Below, piece after piece: positions 51,501 to 62,753 of a stretch of 64,000 nucleotides of DNA. Origin of the DNA: Epiperipatus broadwayi (lineage: Eukaryota; Onychophora; Udeonychophora; Euonychophora; Peripatidae); the NCBI GenBank assembly GCA_028023455.1, contig JAQFVV010000012.1, positions 16,014,364 through 16,078,363 on the forward strand. Direction: 5' to 3'. Both the position numbers and the translations under genes were made by a program. Every line of letters starts with the position of its first letter. Position 1 is the first letter of the stretch. A model generated the notes under the pieces. It did not search any database and had not been told where the DNA came from. It saw nothing but the letters and a program-made list of their open reading frames with translations.

Positions 51501-51811
51501 ATACTTGAACAAAAGATGGGATGATTTTATTAGGAGAATTGTTGAATGTTATAGTGGTAAGGAATGGGATAGAAGAATAGATGCATTAATAAAAAATAGG
51601 GAGTTGGAGAGACGGAGAACTACTATGGAGAGTAAATAAGAGTTTAAATATATATAGAAGTAAACAGAATATTAGGTGCAAGTTAATTTATGATAATAGC
51701 AAGAAAAGTACTTTACTGTTTAAGGCTCGAACAGGATCTTTAGCAACAGGGGATTATACACGTAAATGGAAAAACGTGGATGATTTAGTCTGCAAGTTGT
51801 AAGGAAGGCAT

Positions 51812-53041
51812 ATACAAAATTTTTACCAAGATAATTACAACTCGTCTATAGAGAACAATGGATTTCCACCAACCAAGAGAACAAACTGGATTTAAAAGTG
51901 GTTTTAGTACAATAGATCATATCCAGGTATTGAGAGAAGTTATAGAAAGAACAAATGAATATGAGTTGCCATTAAGCTTTGGATTTGTAGATTATGAAAA
52001 GGCATTTGATTCTATAAACATTTCTTCAATGATTAAAGCATTGGATCATCAAGGTATAGATCCAGGATATTGTCATATTTTAAAGAATATTTGTAAAAAT
52101 GCAATAGCAACAATTAGATTACATAATGATACTAGGAAAGTCAACATTGAGAAGGGTGTAAGACAGAGTGACTCCATATCTCCAAAACTTTTTACAGCAG
52201 TGCTGCAAGAAGTATTTTGTGGATTAAAATGGGAAGCTAAAGGAGTGAAAGTAAATGGAGATTATTTAAGTCATTTAGATTTTGCAGATGATGTAATTAT
52301 TTTTGCAAATAATGCTTTAGAGCTGCAGGAAATGTTGCAAGCATTATCAAGATGAAAGTAGGATTAAAGATAAATGTTAAAAAGACTAAAGTAATGTTTA
52401 ACAGATTTTCTCAAAATACGAAAATAAACATTGATTATGATGAGTTAGAAGAAGTTAACAGTTACAAATATATTGGTCAGATTATTAATACAGATGGAAA
52501 CATAATGGATAGAATTAATCATAGAATTAAACTTGGTTGGAGTGCTTTTGGTAGAAATAACTTGATACTAAAAGGAAATATGCCTATGTATTTGAAAAGG
52601 TTTTTAATAAATGTGTTTTACCAATTCTTACTTATGGATCTGAGACTTGGACACTTAATAGAAGAGTAATACAGAGATTTCAAACCACTCAAAGAAGTAT
52701 GGAGAGATGCGTGTTGGGAGTAACAAGAAGAGATCAAAAACGCAATATATGGGTAAGAGAACAATCAAGTGTTACTGACTTCATTGAAAAAATTAAGACT
52801 GAAGTGGAGTTGGGCTGTGGACATATTGATAGAAGAGATGATAATAGATGGACAATTGAAATTTTAAACTGGATTCCAAGAGATTGTAAAAGACCCAGAA
52901 AGAGACCACATGTGAGATGGATGGATGAAATAAGAAAGTGGGCAGGGGTGATGTGGAGAAGAGAAGCTAAAGATCGGAGAAGATGGATTGAATTTTGGAG
53001 AGACCTTCATCCTGCAATGGATTGATAATGATGATGATGAA
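51812..53041 (+). pseudogene. RTE-clade retrotransposon, 5'-truncated, young
   Basis: Starts in the reverse transcriptase and runs to the 3' end. Motif A is FGFVDYEKAFDSI (about 51978-52016), motif B GVRQSDSISPKLF, motif C LDFADDVIIFANNA with intact FADD at 52280-52291. The RTE C-terminal region follows: GLKINVKKTKVMFN, YKYIGQIIN, ERCVLGVTRRDQKRN, DNRWTIEILNWIPRD, and a final DRRRWIEFWRDLHPAMD. The stop is followed by the TGATAATGATGATGATGA tail typical of RTE elements. Two frameshifts, near 52352 and 52612, split it into three open frames. Otherwise it is open, so it is younger than the intronic copy. Confidence 0.92.
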
Positions 53042-53600
53042 TAACTAAATTATAATTTTCATAATTTTATTAAGTAGAAAATATACTAAAATATTATGTG
53101 ACCATAAATTTATTTAATCATCTGATGATATGGATAAAATACTAAAGTCAAATTAATTTAAACAATAGAAAACATGTTTTAATTACATTAAGATAATAAA
53201 TAATATAAAATAAATAAATAGTAATAACAATAGGTGAATATATAATAGGATGTTTTCTCAGACACTTTCTTGCAATATCTTAAATGTATGTTTCACTAAT
53301 GTTATTAAAAGATCTAAATGTATTAAATGAAGACTATTTAAGACAAGCATAAAATGTGTTTTAATAAAAATAATTATAAATATAATAAATTAATGTTTTA
53401 TTAAATTTTTATTTTCTACAATACAATGGATTTATCTTTATTCTTATGTGTTTCTTTAATGCAAACAAGATTTTATTATACGCTTTTACTTACAATCTAC
53501 TTTGTTACAAAGTATAAAAATGGGCATTCCTATACCTCAACCTCTAATATATAATTCCATAAAATATATGTGGTTTTAAAAAACAATACATGCATAGGCA
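53042..53600. other. AT-rich spacer
   Basis: No features recognised between the RTE tail and the hAT element. Confidence 0.4.
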
Positions 53601-53750
53601 ACTACATATAGGGCCGGCGCTGGGTACTAGGCGCCCGCATGCAAATTTGATTTTGGCGCCCCTGTCAATATGTATGTTTACTAAGGTGACCCGACCGTGT
53701 CCCGTGGCGTTTTAAAAAAGTCATGATTTTTAGAAAGAATGCACGATGTA

Positions 53751-53778
53751 ATGCTATTTTTGATATCAAAAATAGCAT
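53751..53778. repeat. perfect 28-bp palindrome
   Basis: Two 14-nt arms (ATGCTATTTTTGAT and complement) with no spacer, in the left sub-terminal region of the nested element. Confidence 0.8.
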
Positions 53779-53787
53779 AAAATTGAT

Positions 53788-53846
53788 TGTTAAATTATAT
53801 ATTATTTCATACAAACGGTTTGTATGAAATAATATATAATTTAACA
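53788..53846. repeat. perfect 59-bp hairpin, 29-bp arms
   Basis: Two 29-nt arms are exactly complementary around a single central G (53817). The inner arm reads TATTTCATACAAAC. It lies 9 bp from the previous palindrome and about 107 bp from the element end. Confidence 0.85.
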
Positions 53847-53999
53847 CGGCAAATTTAGATGTTAGAAAAATTTGCAGAAATTTTAAAAATAATGTGTTTG
53901 TTAAAAATAGACAGAGTGATTCAAATATATATATTGTAACCTTCCCCCGCTCCATAATAATAACAACATGCCAACATGCTAAGAATATACTAATTATTC

Positions 54000-56900
54000 C
54001 GGAATTTCTTTACTTATTTATTTCCGGTCAATAATAATTAACATTAATAATAATTCCGGGTTATCTAACTCAGTCTATCAAATATATTATTATAATTTAA
54101 ATAAAATAATCACTAGCTCAGAACTTTATAAACACAGTTATGTCTGTGAAATGAATCAACATAAACATCTTTTATTATTCCCATGAGACCTGGAGCAATG
54201 ACAAAGGAACAAGCCGAGAGATCATTGAGATACTATCCCAATGGCATAAGAACACTATCCTAAATAATTGACTAATAGCATTCCTACGACTTTTAAAACT
54301 TTTATCATATCTTAATATTTTTAAAACAAATTCTAGCTCACATAAATAAATTAATTAAATAAAATAGAGTTAAATTAATCAAATCATATCAAATCAAATA
54401 GATAAATCAATAAGTAAATAAATAACTAAATCTCAGGTTCATAAATTGTAATTAAAACTGATTTCATATTGCCATAGTAAACTATGATAAGGGAATTTTA
54501 TGTCATAGTTCACTACGTAACGAATAACTAATTAATAAGAACAATGACAATAATAAAATAATATAATCTTCTTTTCTTTCTAGATGTATTAAATATTTTC
54601 GTGGTAACATTTATTAATCTGATAATCAAAAGTTATGTGGAAACGTTCGAATATATTTTACTTAAATATTGTTGCAATTAACCCATGACCAATACCTGTT
54701 CTACTTATACTTCTTTCATTTTATTATGTAAATAAAACAAAATAAATTATTAAAATTTCTAATATTTATTATCCTGTGCAAAATCATAAACATGTTTAAT
54801 TATAAACGTGCGTTGTGATTTCATGCATTTCATGTGTAGGAAAAACAACAACCAAGACACAAAGCTTACTAATAAAATTTTATAACATTTTATTAACATT
54901 ATAACAAATAACACTTTGTACATTATTTACAGCGGATATCCCTATTTACTTATCACAAACTTTTATTTATACCCGTTGATGTCTTAACATTATTATTATC
55001 GAATTTTATTTTACCCTTTTACCATTAATAATTACAAAAGTATTTTACAATATTATTATTATTGGATACATGTTTTGAGCTTAGCTGAATACACAAAATT
55101 TCTATCCATTAAACTTTTCTATTTGACATTATGTCCTTATAATTTCAAAATTATATTTCTATAAGATCTTTACTGTTATGTAAAGTTATACAAAAATTAC
55201 AAAATTATACTTATTCTTGTTAGTATGGAATCCTACAGAATTTAATCCTTATGATATTTTCATGTTCCTTTTATTATCAATCATAATATAATTACTGATA
55301 AAATTTTGATCCCATCCTTAACTTTATATAGCAATTAACATTATCCACACACTATGTACAAATACACATTTTTTGTTATACATTTCTTTAACTCATTTTC
55401 CAAATAAACATGCAATCTCTTTTACTAAATCTCACGTACAATATTTTAAAATCTTATTATTGTTTTAAAACTTAATTCTAAGGTTTTTCCTTTAAAATTA
55501 TATCAGTTTAGCAATTGGTTTTAAAATTATATCATATGATTCTTCATCTTTTATAATACTTATACTTTCACTTTGGACTTATACAATTCTACTTTACTCT
55601 AGTAAATAACTATTCTTACATAACTACTATCTAACTTACTTTCTATCTTATGTATCATTTCTATAAAATTATCTCCCTGACGATGTATTTTCATGAAATC
55701 AAGATAGCGAAGATATAGATGCGTTGGATCAAAATAAACAAGATATTATCCTTTATAAAACTTTGACAATCATGGCACAGTGAATTTAAGGACGCCATAG
55801 AGGAGTGACTTTTATCTGTCTATCTGCCTCTAGTATTGGAAGGATGCTAAAGCTATTTCTTCAGCTTCATCACATCAGAAAGTTTCAAAGATATGTAAAA
55901 AAACACTGTCCAGAATATATGTGCTCAGTTGTAGGGCGAAGTTATCTACACTGAAGTCACACAAATAATTATGATCCACATATTTCATTCCTTATAGTTT
56001 AATAAAACATCCTCTTGGNNNNNNNNNNNNNNNNNNNNNNNNNNNCACTATCTGATTGATTTCTTCAGATTCATCTCTTCATTACATCGACAAATTCTCT
56101 GTCTACTTTGCTAATAATAATAAAATTCATTTTTATTTAACTATACAGCTATTCTTAAGAAAATTCTTTACTATACTTCTCGTATATTTCTATCTCTACT
56201 GTTATAAACTATTTGAATATTTTCAATATAAAACTCAAAAGAATCACATAATTAATATGCTACTTATTATTAATCATTTTTAGATTATTTATTGCATGCA
56301 CATTTTAAAATTTTACTACTCTCTTAAATATATGTTTGATGTTGGATAAATGTGTACTTATAACTTTTAACATCTTTCATACTTCATTCATTAATAGATG
56401 ACCTATAAAAAAAAATATATTACATATTACCAATAATATTAAAATTACCAACGATCTCTATCCTCTGGATCGTATTTGTAAACTTCTCCATTCCAGGACT
56501 TCTAGTAGGTATTTAAAATTTTCCATACACACATTTTTATTTATACTAATATTTCTCTCATTCCATTAGCTCGTATATTTAAATATAATTATTATAAAAT
56601 TTATGTTTATATGTTTCCCTAAGCTAATTCAAATTTTATACTTTAAATACAATAAAAAAAAATAATTAAAACTATATTTACGATACAGCTTTGTTGGACT
56701 CGCTTGGAAAATCGTTCATTGCAAAGCTAAAAAAAAAATTATATTTTATTTTCTTCAGTCACTTAATGTTCTAATTTAAACTTTTAATTCTGTTTATTAA
56801 TTCTTCTTGGACGATGATCCTTAATTTTCTTCATCTTTTTCCACTTATTCTTGAGATCTCCTTTACATAGTCTGCTAGCTTTTTCCCCCCGCGCTTGGTT

Positions 56901-58500
56901 TTCCCTCGATGCATCTTGTACTTTATTTTAAAAATTCAACAAATTTTTCTTTATTTCCATGGATCCATTTTCCTCATTTTAGTGATTAATTATATCTGTT
57001 TAAAATAATATTCTTTCCATTCAATATCTTTTCCTTTTTTCTATGATGAGATAAAAATGTTAGGTTCCTCTTAGTAAGTTCATATAGCACTTTATACAGG
57101 ACTATGGCTTTTCTTCTATTTTTAATTTAGAAACTATATTTTAAATAATGTTTTTCCTTTAATATAACATACTTTTCTTCCTCATTCTTTTTCTATATAC
57201 TTGAACGCTTATTATGATTTTTCTCATAGAGAAATATGACTTAGCTTTAAATACTTATAAAACAAATGTTCGTCATAAGATTCTCTCGATAGCAAATAGT
57301 TTCTTTCTTATATTTTCACACAGCTTTTCCTTTGTATTTTTCCAAGTTATAGGATTTAATTTCTGGTTGAGCACAAATAATACAAAACTTATACAATTTT
57401 CACTCATTTTTCTTTCAATAATTATTTCAATTATTATTCTTGGTATTTCCATTTTATTGTAGGCTGAATGGTCAAATTTGATCAAATCCACTGGTAAGAT
57501 CACGTAGAAATTAGCAAATCATCTTTCTGGATACAAAATTATATTATCTGTTCAAGACTAACTTTAGAATAATTATTAATTTATAAATTTATATTACTTT
57601 TTTCAGCTTCGATGTTACAAGCAATTCAAAAAGGTTACCTTCCTCTTCAACTTTCACATTCCATCTCCCGCTTCTGTCTATCTTAGATTTTTTTCTTGCC
57701 AATTTAAATCCGTTGATTGGTCAATATTTGTTTTTAGCGCGAACAATATTAGTCATTCTATTTTGGATGATAAATTGTACTTTTTAAATAAATATTTATG
57801 ACGTAATGTCTGGAATATTACTTTAACTTAATATTATTAAATTTAATCATAGTTTGATAAAATTATTATTTGATCTTTAAAATAATTATTAAGACAATCT
57901 ATAATATTTTAAACTTTAATTTTTATGATAGATGACAATTATATCTAGTTTTAAATTCACAAACTTTATTATTATTTACCAAGTGTGTGTGTGCGTGAAA
58001 GCATGTAATATACGATCACGTGTCTATTCACTCTACAAAAATAATCTTTTATTTATGTCTCGGTTTAAATTACCAAAACTAATGTATTTTCTAATTTTTG
58101 AAAAATAAATTGAAACTTATAGGACTAAATATAATTCTCACCATCCCGAAGTTTATTAATAAAAATATACCCTATTAATTTTGACTAATTATAATATTAT
58201 CTTTCATTTATTTAAACTATTAATTCTGAAAATATTATATTCTAATCATTACTATAATTTTAACTGTCTATAGCTGTGTTATTTTGTATGGCCAGCTTTC
58301 ACAACCATAAGCAATGATATTAAAACTTTATTTAACTGTTTACTTTTTAAAATACTTTATTATACTGTTATCTGTTAGGTATTTTAGCTTAAAATTGTAT
58401 TACAAATCTATTATTACTTTTATATCACTTAAATATAACTTAAAATTTAAAATTTTTTTCATAATTGACCTTTCTACCCTACCTATGATCTACAGACAAG
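54000..58500. other. interior of nested element: T-rich plus strand, no recognised gene
   Basis: From about 55.0 to 57.7 kb the plus strand is strongly T- and C-rich, the mirror of the A-rich sense strands of the LINEs elsewhere in the window. This suggests a decayed gene read on the minus strand. A minus-strand frame at 57273-57503 and fragments near 57640-57720 (GFKLARKKSKIDRSGRWNVK) look protein-like, but I cannot assign them. TGTAACC at 53935 could be an LTR start, but no matching end was found. Confidence 0.3.
56019..56045. other. assembly gap (27 N)
   Basis: Run of undetermined bases inside the nested element. The true length of sequence here is unknown, so sizes quoted for the two enclosing elements are approximate. 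Confidence 0.99.
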
Positions 58501-58534
58501 GGCACAATATATAATAAATTAAAAAAAAATAATG

Positions 58535-58601
58535 TTTGAGATTAAAATATTTAAATGTTTAAAATAATTTTCGAAAAACATTTACATATTTTAATCTCAA
58601 A
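58535..58601. repeat. 67-bp hairpin, 26-bp arms
   Basis: TTTGAGATTAAAATATTTAA...GTTT at 58535-58560 pairs with 58576-58601, with one mismatch and a 15-nt loop. It is the right-side counterpart, in position but not sequence, of the left hairpins of the nested element. Confidence 0.8.
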
Positions 58602-59058
58602 TATTTTTTTTTTAAAATTTCATATTTATTATTTGCGTCACTGTCTGTTTTTAACAAACCCATTATTTTTAAAATTTTTGCTAATTTTTCTAACCTCTAA
58701 ATTTATGCAAATATTAGCAAATTTAATAATAAATTTACAATTTATAAATGAAATAATTTTAAAAAAAGATAATATTACAAACATACATATTTAATTTATT
58801 ATTATTAATGTACGCTATATCTATATAAACGCTCCATATAAACCAAATTTTTAATCAGCCCCCCCGGTCAATGGTGTCCCGTTTTACCAATGTTAAAATC
58901 TGGTCACTTTAATGTATACCACCTACATGTTATAAATATTAGTGTACAAAATCTTTCTAAGGGAAACAAACAAGGCAATGTAAATAAATAATTTTTAATA
59001 TTAAAAAAAAAAGAAAATACAGTTAAAAAAAGTAAATGCATTACAAAACATGTTATAA

Positions 59059-61563
59059 TTATAATAATTTTATACTCCTTGACTTCATATTAATAAACCT
59101 TGATATGATTGTATTTATTTCCAGTTCTGCACAAATATCATTTTCAATAGCAATTAATGCCAAATTAACAAGCCGTTTTTGTGACATAGTTGTTCTCAAG
59201 TAAGTTTTAATTAATTTTAACTTAGAAAAAAGAGCGTTCACCGCTTGCAACACTAACAGGTAATGTTAATAATATTCTTAAAGCTATTGATAAGTTTGGC
59301 ATAGATAAATTATTAGAAACTATAAAATTAAGTGTTTCGAAAGGGTTTTGAGAATTTAAAAAATTCTTTTGAAAAATATCTCGAAAAGCACATAATTCGT
59401 CGAATAAATCTGTAGCATTAATATCTTTACTGTTATCAAATTTCAAAATATTTTCTAAATCTTTGCATTTTGCTTGTAACTCGCTCTTATTAATTTCTGA
59501 TATTTTATATAGAAAATTGAAATTATTATAACATGCTTCGAGGAGTTCAAAGCGTTCTGTTAAAGAATTAATCGCTACATCTAAAAGTGTAAAAAACATG
59601 TTTATTTTAAATTTTTCTTCAGGTATTTGAGGTGTTTCGTCCTGATGCTCGTAATCAAATTGACGAGTTTTTTTCCGTTGTCGAACTTCTTTGGCAGTTT
59701 TAAATTCTTTCTCTCCATCAACCTCTTCGCTAAGTTCATCTGCAATTTTGAGAATGTTTTTGAAATTTGAATCTGATCGATATTCTCGTAAAAATTTATT
59801 TAGATTTGCGATCGATTCTAAAGCAAGTGAAGCATTCATATTTACATTTTGGAGCATTTTACTGACAGGATTTATTCTATTTAATATATCATGCCAAATT
59901 ATTAAAGAACAAATAAATTTGTAATCCTTAAGGTTAGTGCAGAGTGATTGAGCTTCATGTTGAATTTCTCTATTAAAAGATTCGTTGTTCATTATTTCAT
60001 AGAGTGCATCATAAATTTCACCCAACTGATACCGTAGAGGCCGGATTGCATCAATTCTGCTTTCCCATCGTGTTTCTGATGATTGTTTTAGAGTTAAAGT
60101 TTTAATAAATTTTAAAAGGATTGACCACCGTTTATAAGATGATGAAAAAAAATTTATATTTTTTGAACAATTGCAAAAAAACCAATTGTATCTACATTGA
60201 CTTTGGCGGCATCGTTTATGATTAAGTTTAAAGAATGAGCAGCACATGGTACGTAAAATGCACGAGGGTTTTTGGTTAAAATCAAATTTTGAAGTCCAGC
60301 CTTTTTGCCTTTCATGTTGGCCCCATTATCATACCCTTGACCACGCATGTCTTCAATGGGAATCTTCCATTTTTCCAGTTGTTCAATTATTGTTGTACAT
60401 AAACCTCGTCCAGTGGAATCTGTTATATCTATGAAACCTAAAAAGTTTTCTCTAATTTTAACCGTTCCATTATTACAAAAAACGAAGCGAATAATTATGG
60501 TCATTTGTTCAGTTTTACTTGCATCTGGTGTACAATCTAAAATAATAGAATAATATTTGGATTTCTTTATCGATAATAAAATTGTTTCCCTAATTGCTGT
60601 ACTTAAAATTTCCAATAATTCATTTTGGCTATCTTTGCTCAAATAATGTACTCTATTGTTTTGATCTAGGGCCCTCTCAACATGATTTTCCATAACGGGA
60701 TCAAACTTCGCAAATAATTCAATTAATTTTAAAAAATTTCCGTTATTTTTTTCGTATAATTTATCAGATGATCCGCGAAATGCTAAATTTTGACTACCAA
60801 GGAATTTGATAATTTCAATCAGCCGTTCCAAAACACTCCTCCAATGTTTCTTTTCCATTTCATATAAATTTTGAGATTGACAATCAATAGTAATTTTGTT
60901 TTTTAATCTTTTCTCAAGTTCATTCCAATTCAATAAACTTTTCATGTGAGCCATACTAGTTTCATGTCTGTGTAAAGTTGTACTTAAATTTCTCCAATTC
61001 TTGTATCCTTCTATGAGGCTAGATTCAGTAGATCCAAAAACTTTGCAACAAAAGCAAAACACAGAGTTCAAAATTTCGGAATAAATAAGCCATTTTCGAA
61101 AAACTACTTCTCCGTTTTCCATTTTTCTATTATAATATACATCAGAAAATTTACGGCCATGTACATCGTTCGGATATATAATATCTTTCTTTTGAACAGG
61201 CCCCATTTCTACTAAAATAACATGTAGTTTGTCATCGATTTTATTCCATTCAGCTGGATCTTCTAAATTTGTACACATTTGATATGATATTGGCACAATG
61301 ACTTTGTTGTCACTTAACTGTTTCTTACTAAAATCTTGTTCAATATTTTCAACAGTTCCCTGTGAACTAGATGATGTGCACGGTTCTGGTTCTTGTTGAG
61401 TATAAGCTATTTCAGAAGCAGTTGATATTTTAAGATATTTATTAAGTGATCCACTTTGTTTTTTAATGTTTGCTATTTTTTCAGCTTGGCGTTTACGATT
61501 TTGTGCACCGGATAGTTTTTTTTTAGTTTTTGATTCCATATTACTTTTACTCATGAACGCCAC
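59059..61563 (-). pseudogene. hAT transposase (ZMYM1-like, TTF zinc finger + DUF4371 + dimerisation domain), two frameshifts
   Basis: Segment 1 (61563-60154, 469 codons) has a lysine-rich N-terminus and a serine-rich linker (residues 59-68). A TTF-type finger follows (CFCC at 170-173, H200, H206). The RNase H-like core begins with LDCTPD (D343) and GYDNGANM (D412), then CAAHSLNLIINDA. Segment 2 (about 60160-59222) continues with SSETRWESRIDAI and the helical insertion, ending LPVSVASGERSF. Segment 3 (to 59059) supplies SKLKLIKTYLRTTMSQ of the hAT C-terminal dimerisation domain. The breaks fall in an A/T run near 60160 and in a T6 run near 59225 (one extra T). Apart from these it is open over about 830 codons, so it is either recently dead or affected by sequencing error. 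The start is the first ATG after upstream stops. Confidence 0.93.
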
Positions 61564-62753
61564 TTTAAAATAATTTTCAAATGTAATAAATAAATAAATA
61601 CGGACTCTAATTTATATATTTACATCATGTATCTTAATACTTAAGATTATATATCGCTAATTTAGATGTCCAACACAAATTACTTCTTGCCCCAAAATAC
61701 AAAACTCTATACGCGGAGGGGAAGAAGTTGTTTAACTTGTTTACCTAAAAAAGGCAGCTAATAAATTGGAAATATTCAGCCATTGACATTAAAAATGGTC
61801 AGGTTTTAAAATAACTCAAGTGTCCAGTTTTTTACGCTTGATTGAACATTTTAGTTTTACCATTGGCAAGATTTTCTTTTGTTATCATATATTTTTCTAA
61901 TTAACACAGGTGGCCTGCCAGGCCTGATTTGCGATTTCAATAGAAAATTTCCTGGGATTATAATTATTGTTTACAAGTTCTTACTAAGATTTTAAAATTT
62001 GCGATAAACATCATAAGCAAACGTATGTAATTAATTTGCAAACCTAATTAGTATGCAGAAAAAATAGACTTTTGGCAACGATTAAAATATATAAAATAAA
62101 AAGTAAACTGAAAATTATATTAAGTTTACTGGAATTATACCTATAATATATATTACATACACGTTCGAATATTTATATCAAATTACTATTTAAATAAAAA
62201 ATTAGAAAATGTTTTATTTTGCAATATTATAATCGTTTCTTACGATTTCAAAATTATGTACATGATCTAATATATATATACGCATATACATACATAAGTT
62301 CTAATTTATAATACTTTTAGTGTGTGTTTATTTATATATTTGCTAGCAGAAAGTTACTTATAGTTTACTATAAGCAGTACTATATATATATAAACATTAC
62401 AATATGAAATTTGTAATATAATAAACTTTATGTTTAGTTTATTGTTCATGATAAATAATAGATTTGATTGTTTTATATTTTTAATATTAAGCAGAGCTTG
62501 TGTGCAGGCCTGCTTGTGTGTGTCATTTAATAAGATATAATATGACTTCATATGATTTTCAATAATCTACTCTCAATAATTTTTGTAAATAAACATTTGA
62601 GAATAATATTCTTCAAATGTGAGTATTTTTAATTTCTCAGGGATGGCGCCTTCTTTTTCAGATGCTAATCTCTCAGTGATGGCGCCTCCTTCTGCCAGCG
62701 CCCGCATGCCTAGCATGCGTTGCATGCCCGCTTCCGCCGGCCCTGACTACATA

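Larger units (their letters stand above)
48956..51811 (+). pseudogene. LINE-1 copy 3 (3' fragment), interrupted by LTR-like element C
   Basis: Starts immediately after the CCATCAC tail of copy 2, at sequence homologous to copy 1 position about 42823 (ACAAGATGGGTGAG). The two segments 48956-49025 and 51505-51811 join seamlessly across element C into the thumb and C-terminal region. The copy stops at GTAAGGAAGGCAT, where an RTE copy begins without intervening sequence. The remainder of its 3' end is not found downstream. Confidence 0.8.
53682..58911. mobile_element. 5.2-kb hAT-like element nested in the larger hAT
   Basis: Termini are TAAGGTGACC on the left and TAAAGTGACC as reverse complement on the right. 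The flanking 8-bp duplication ATGTTTAC/ATGTATAC (53674-53681; 58912-58919) matches 7 of 8. A long sub-terminal inverted repeat pairs 53862-53927 with 58632-58708 (shared TTTTTAACAAAC, TTATTTTTAAAATTT, TTTTTCTAAC). Hairpins lie close to both ends. No transposase was recognised. The interior has an assembly gap and strong strand asymmetry. The hAT assignment is from duplication length and GTGACC-type ends only. Confidence 0.7.
53609..62745 (-). mobile_element. 9.1-kb hAT transposon with nested insertion
   Basis: Flanked by a perfect 8-bp duplication, ACTACATA (53601-53608 and 62746-62753). Termini are TAGGGCCGGCGCTGGG on the left and CAGGGCCGGCGGAAGCGG as reverse complement on the right, typical hAT ends, with further GGCGCC and GCATGC sub-terminal motifs. 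The transposase lies on the minus strand (59059-61563). Removing the nested 5230-bp element (53682-58911) and one target copy gives an original element of about 3.9 kb, a normal size for an autonomous hAT. Confidence 0.95.

Noticed and set aside
53935-54010. Start of another Ty3-type LTR (TGTAACC)
   Set aside because: No matching end (GGTTACA or similar followed by an ATAT duplication) was found before 58.6 kb, and no TATA box at the distance seen in the other LTR-like elements. The assembly gap could hide it.
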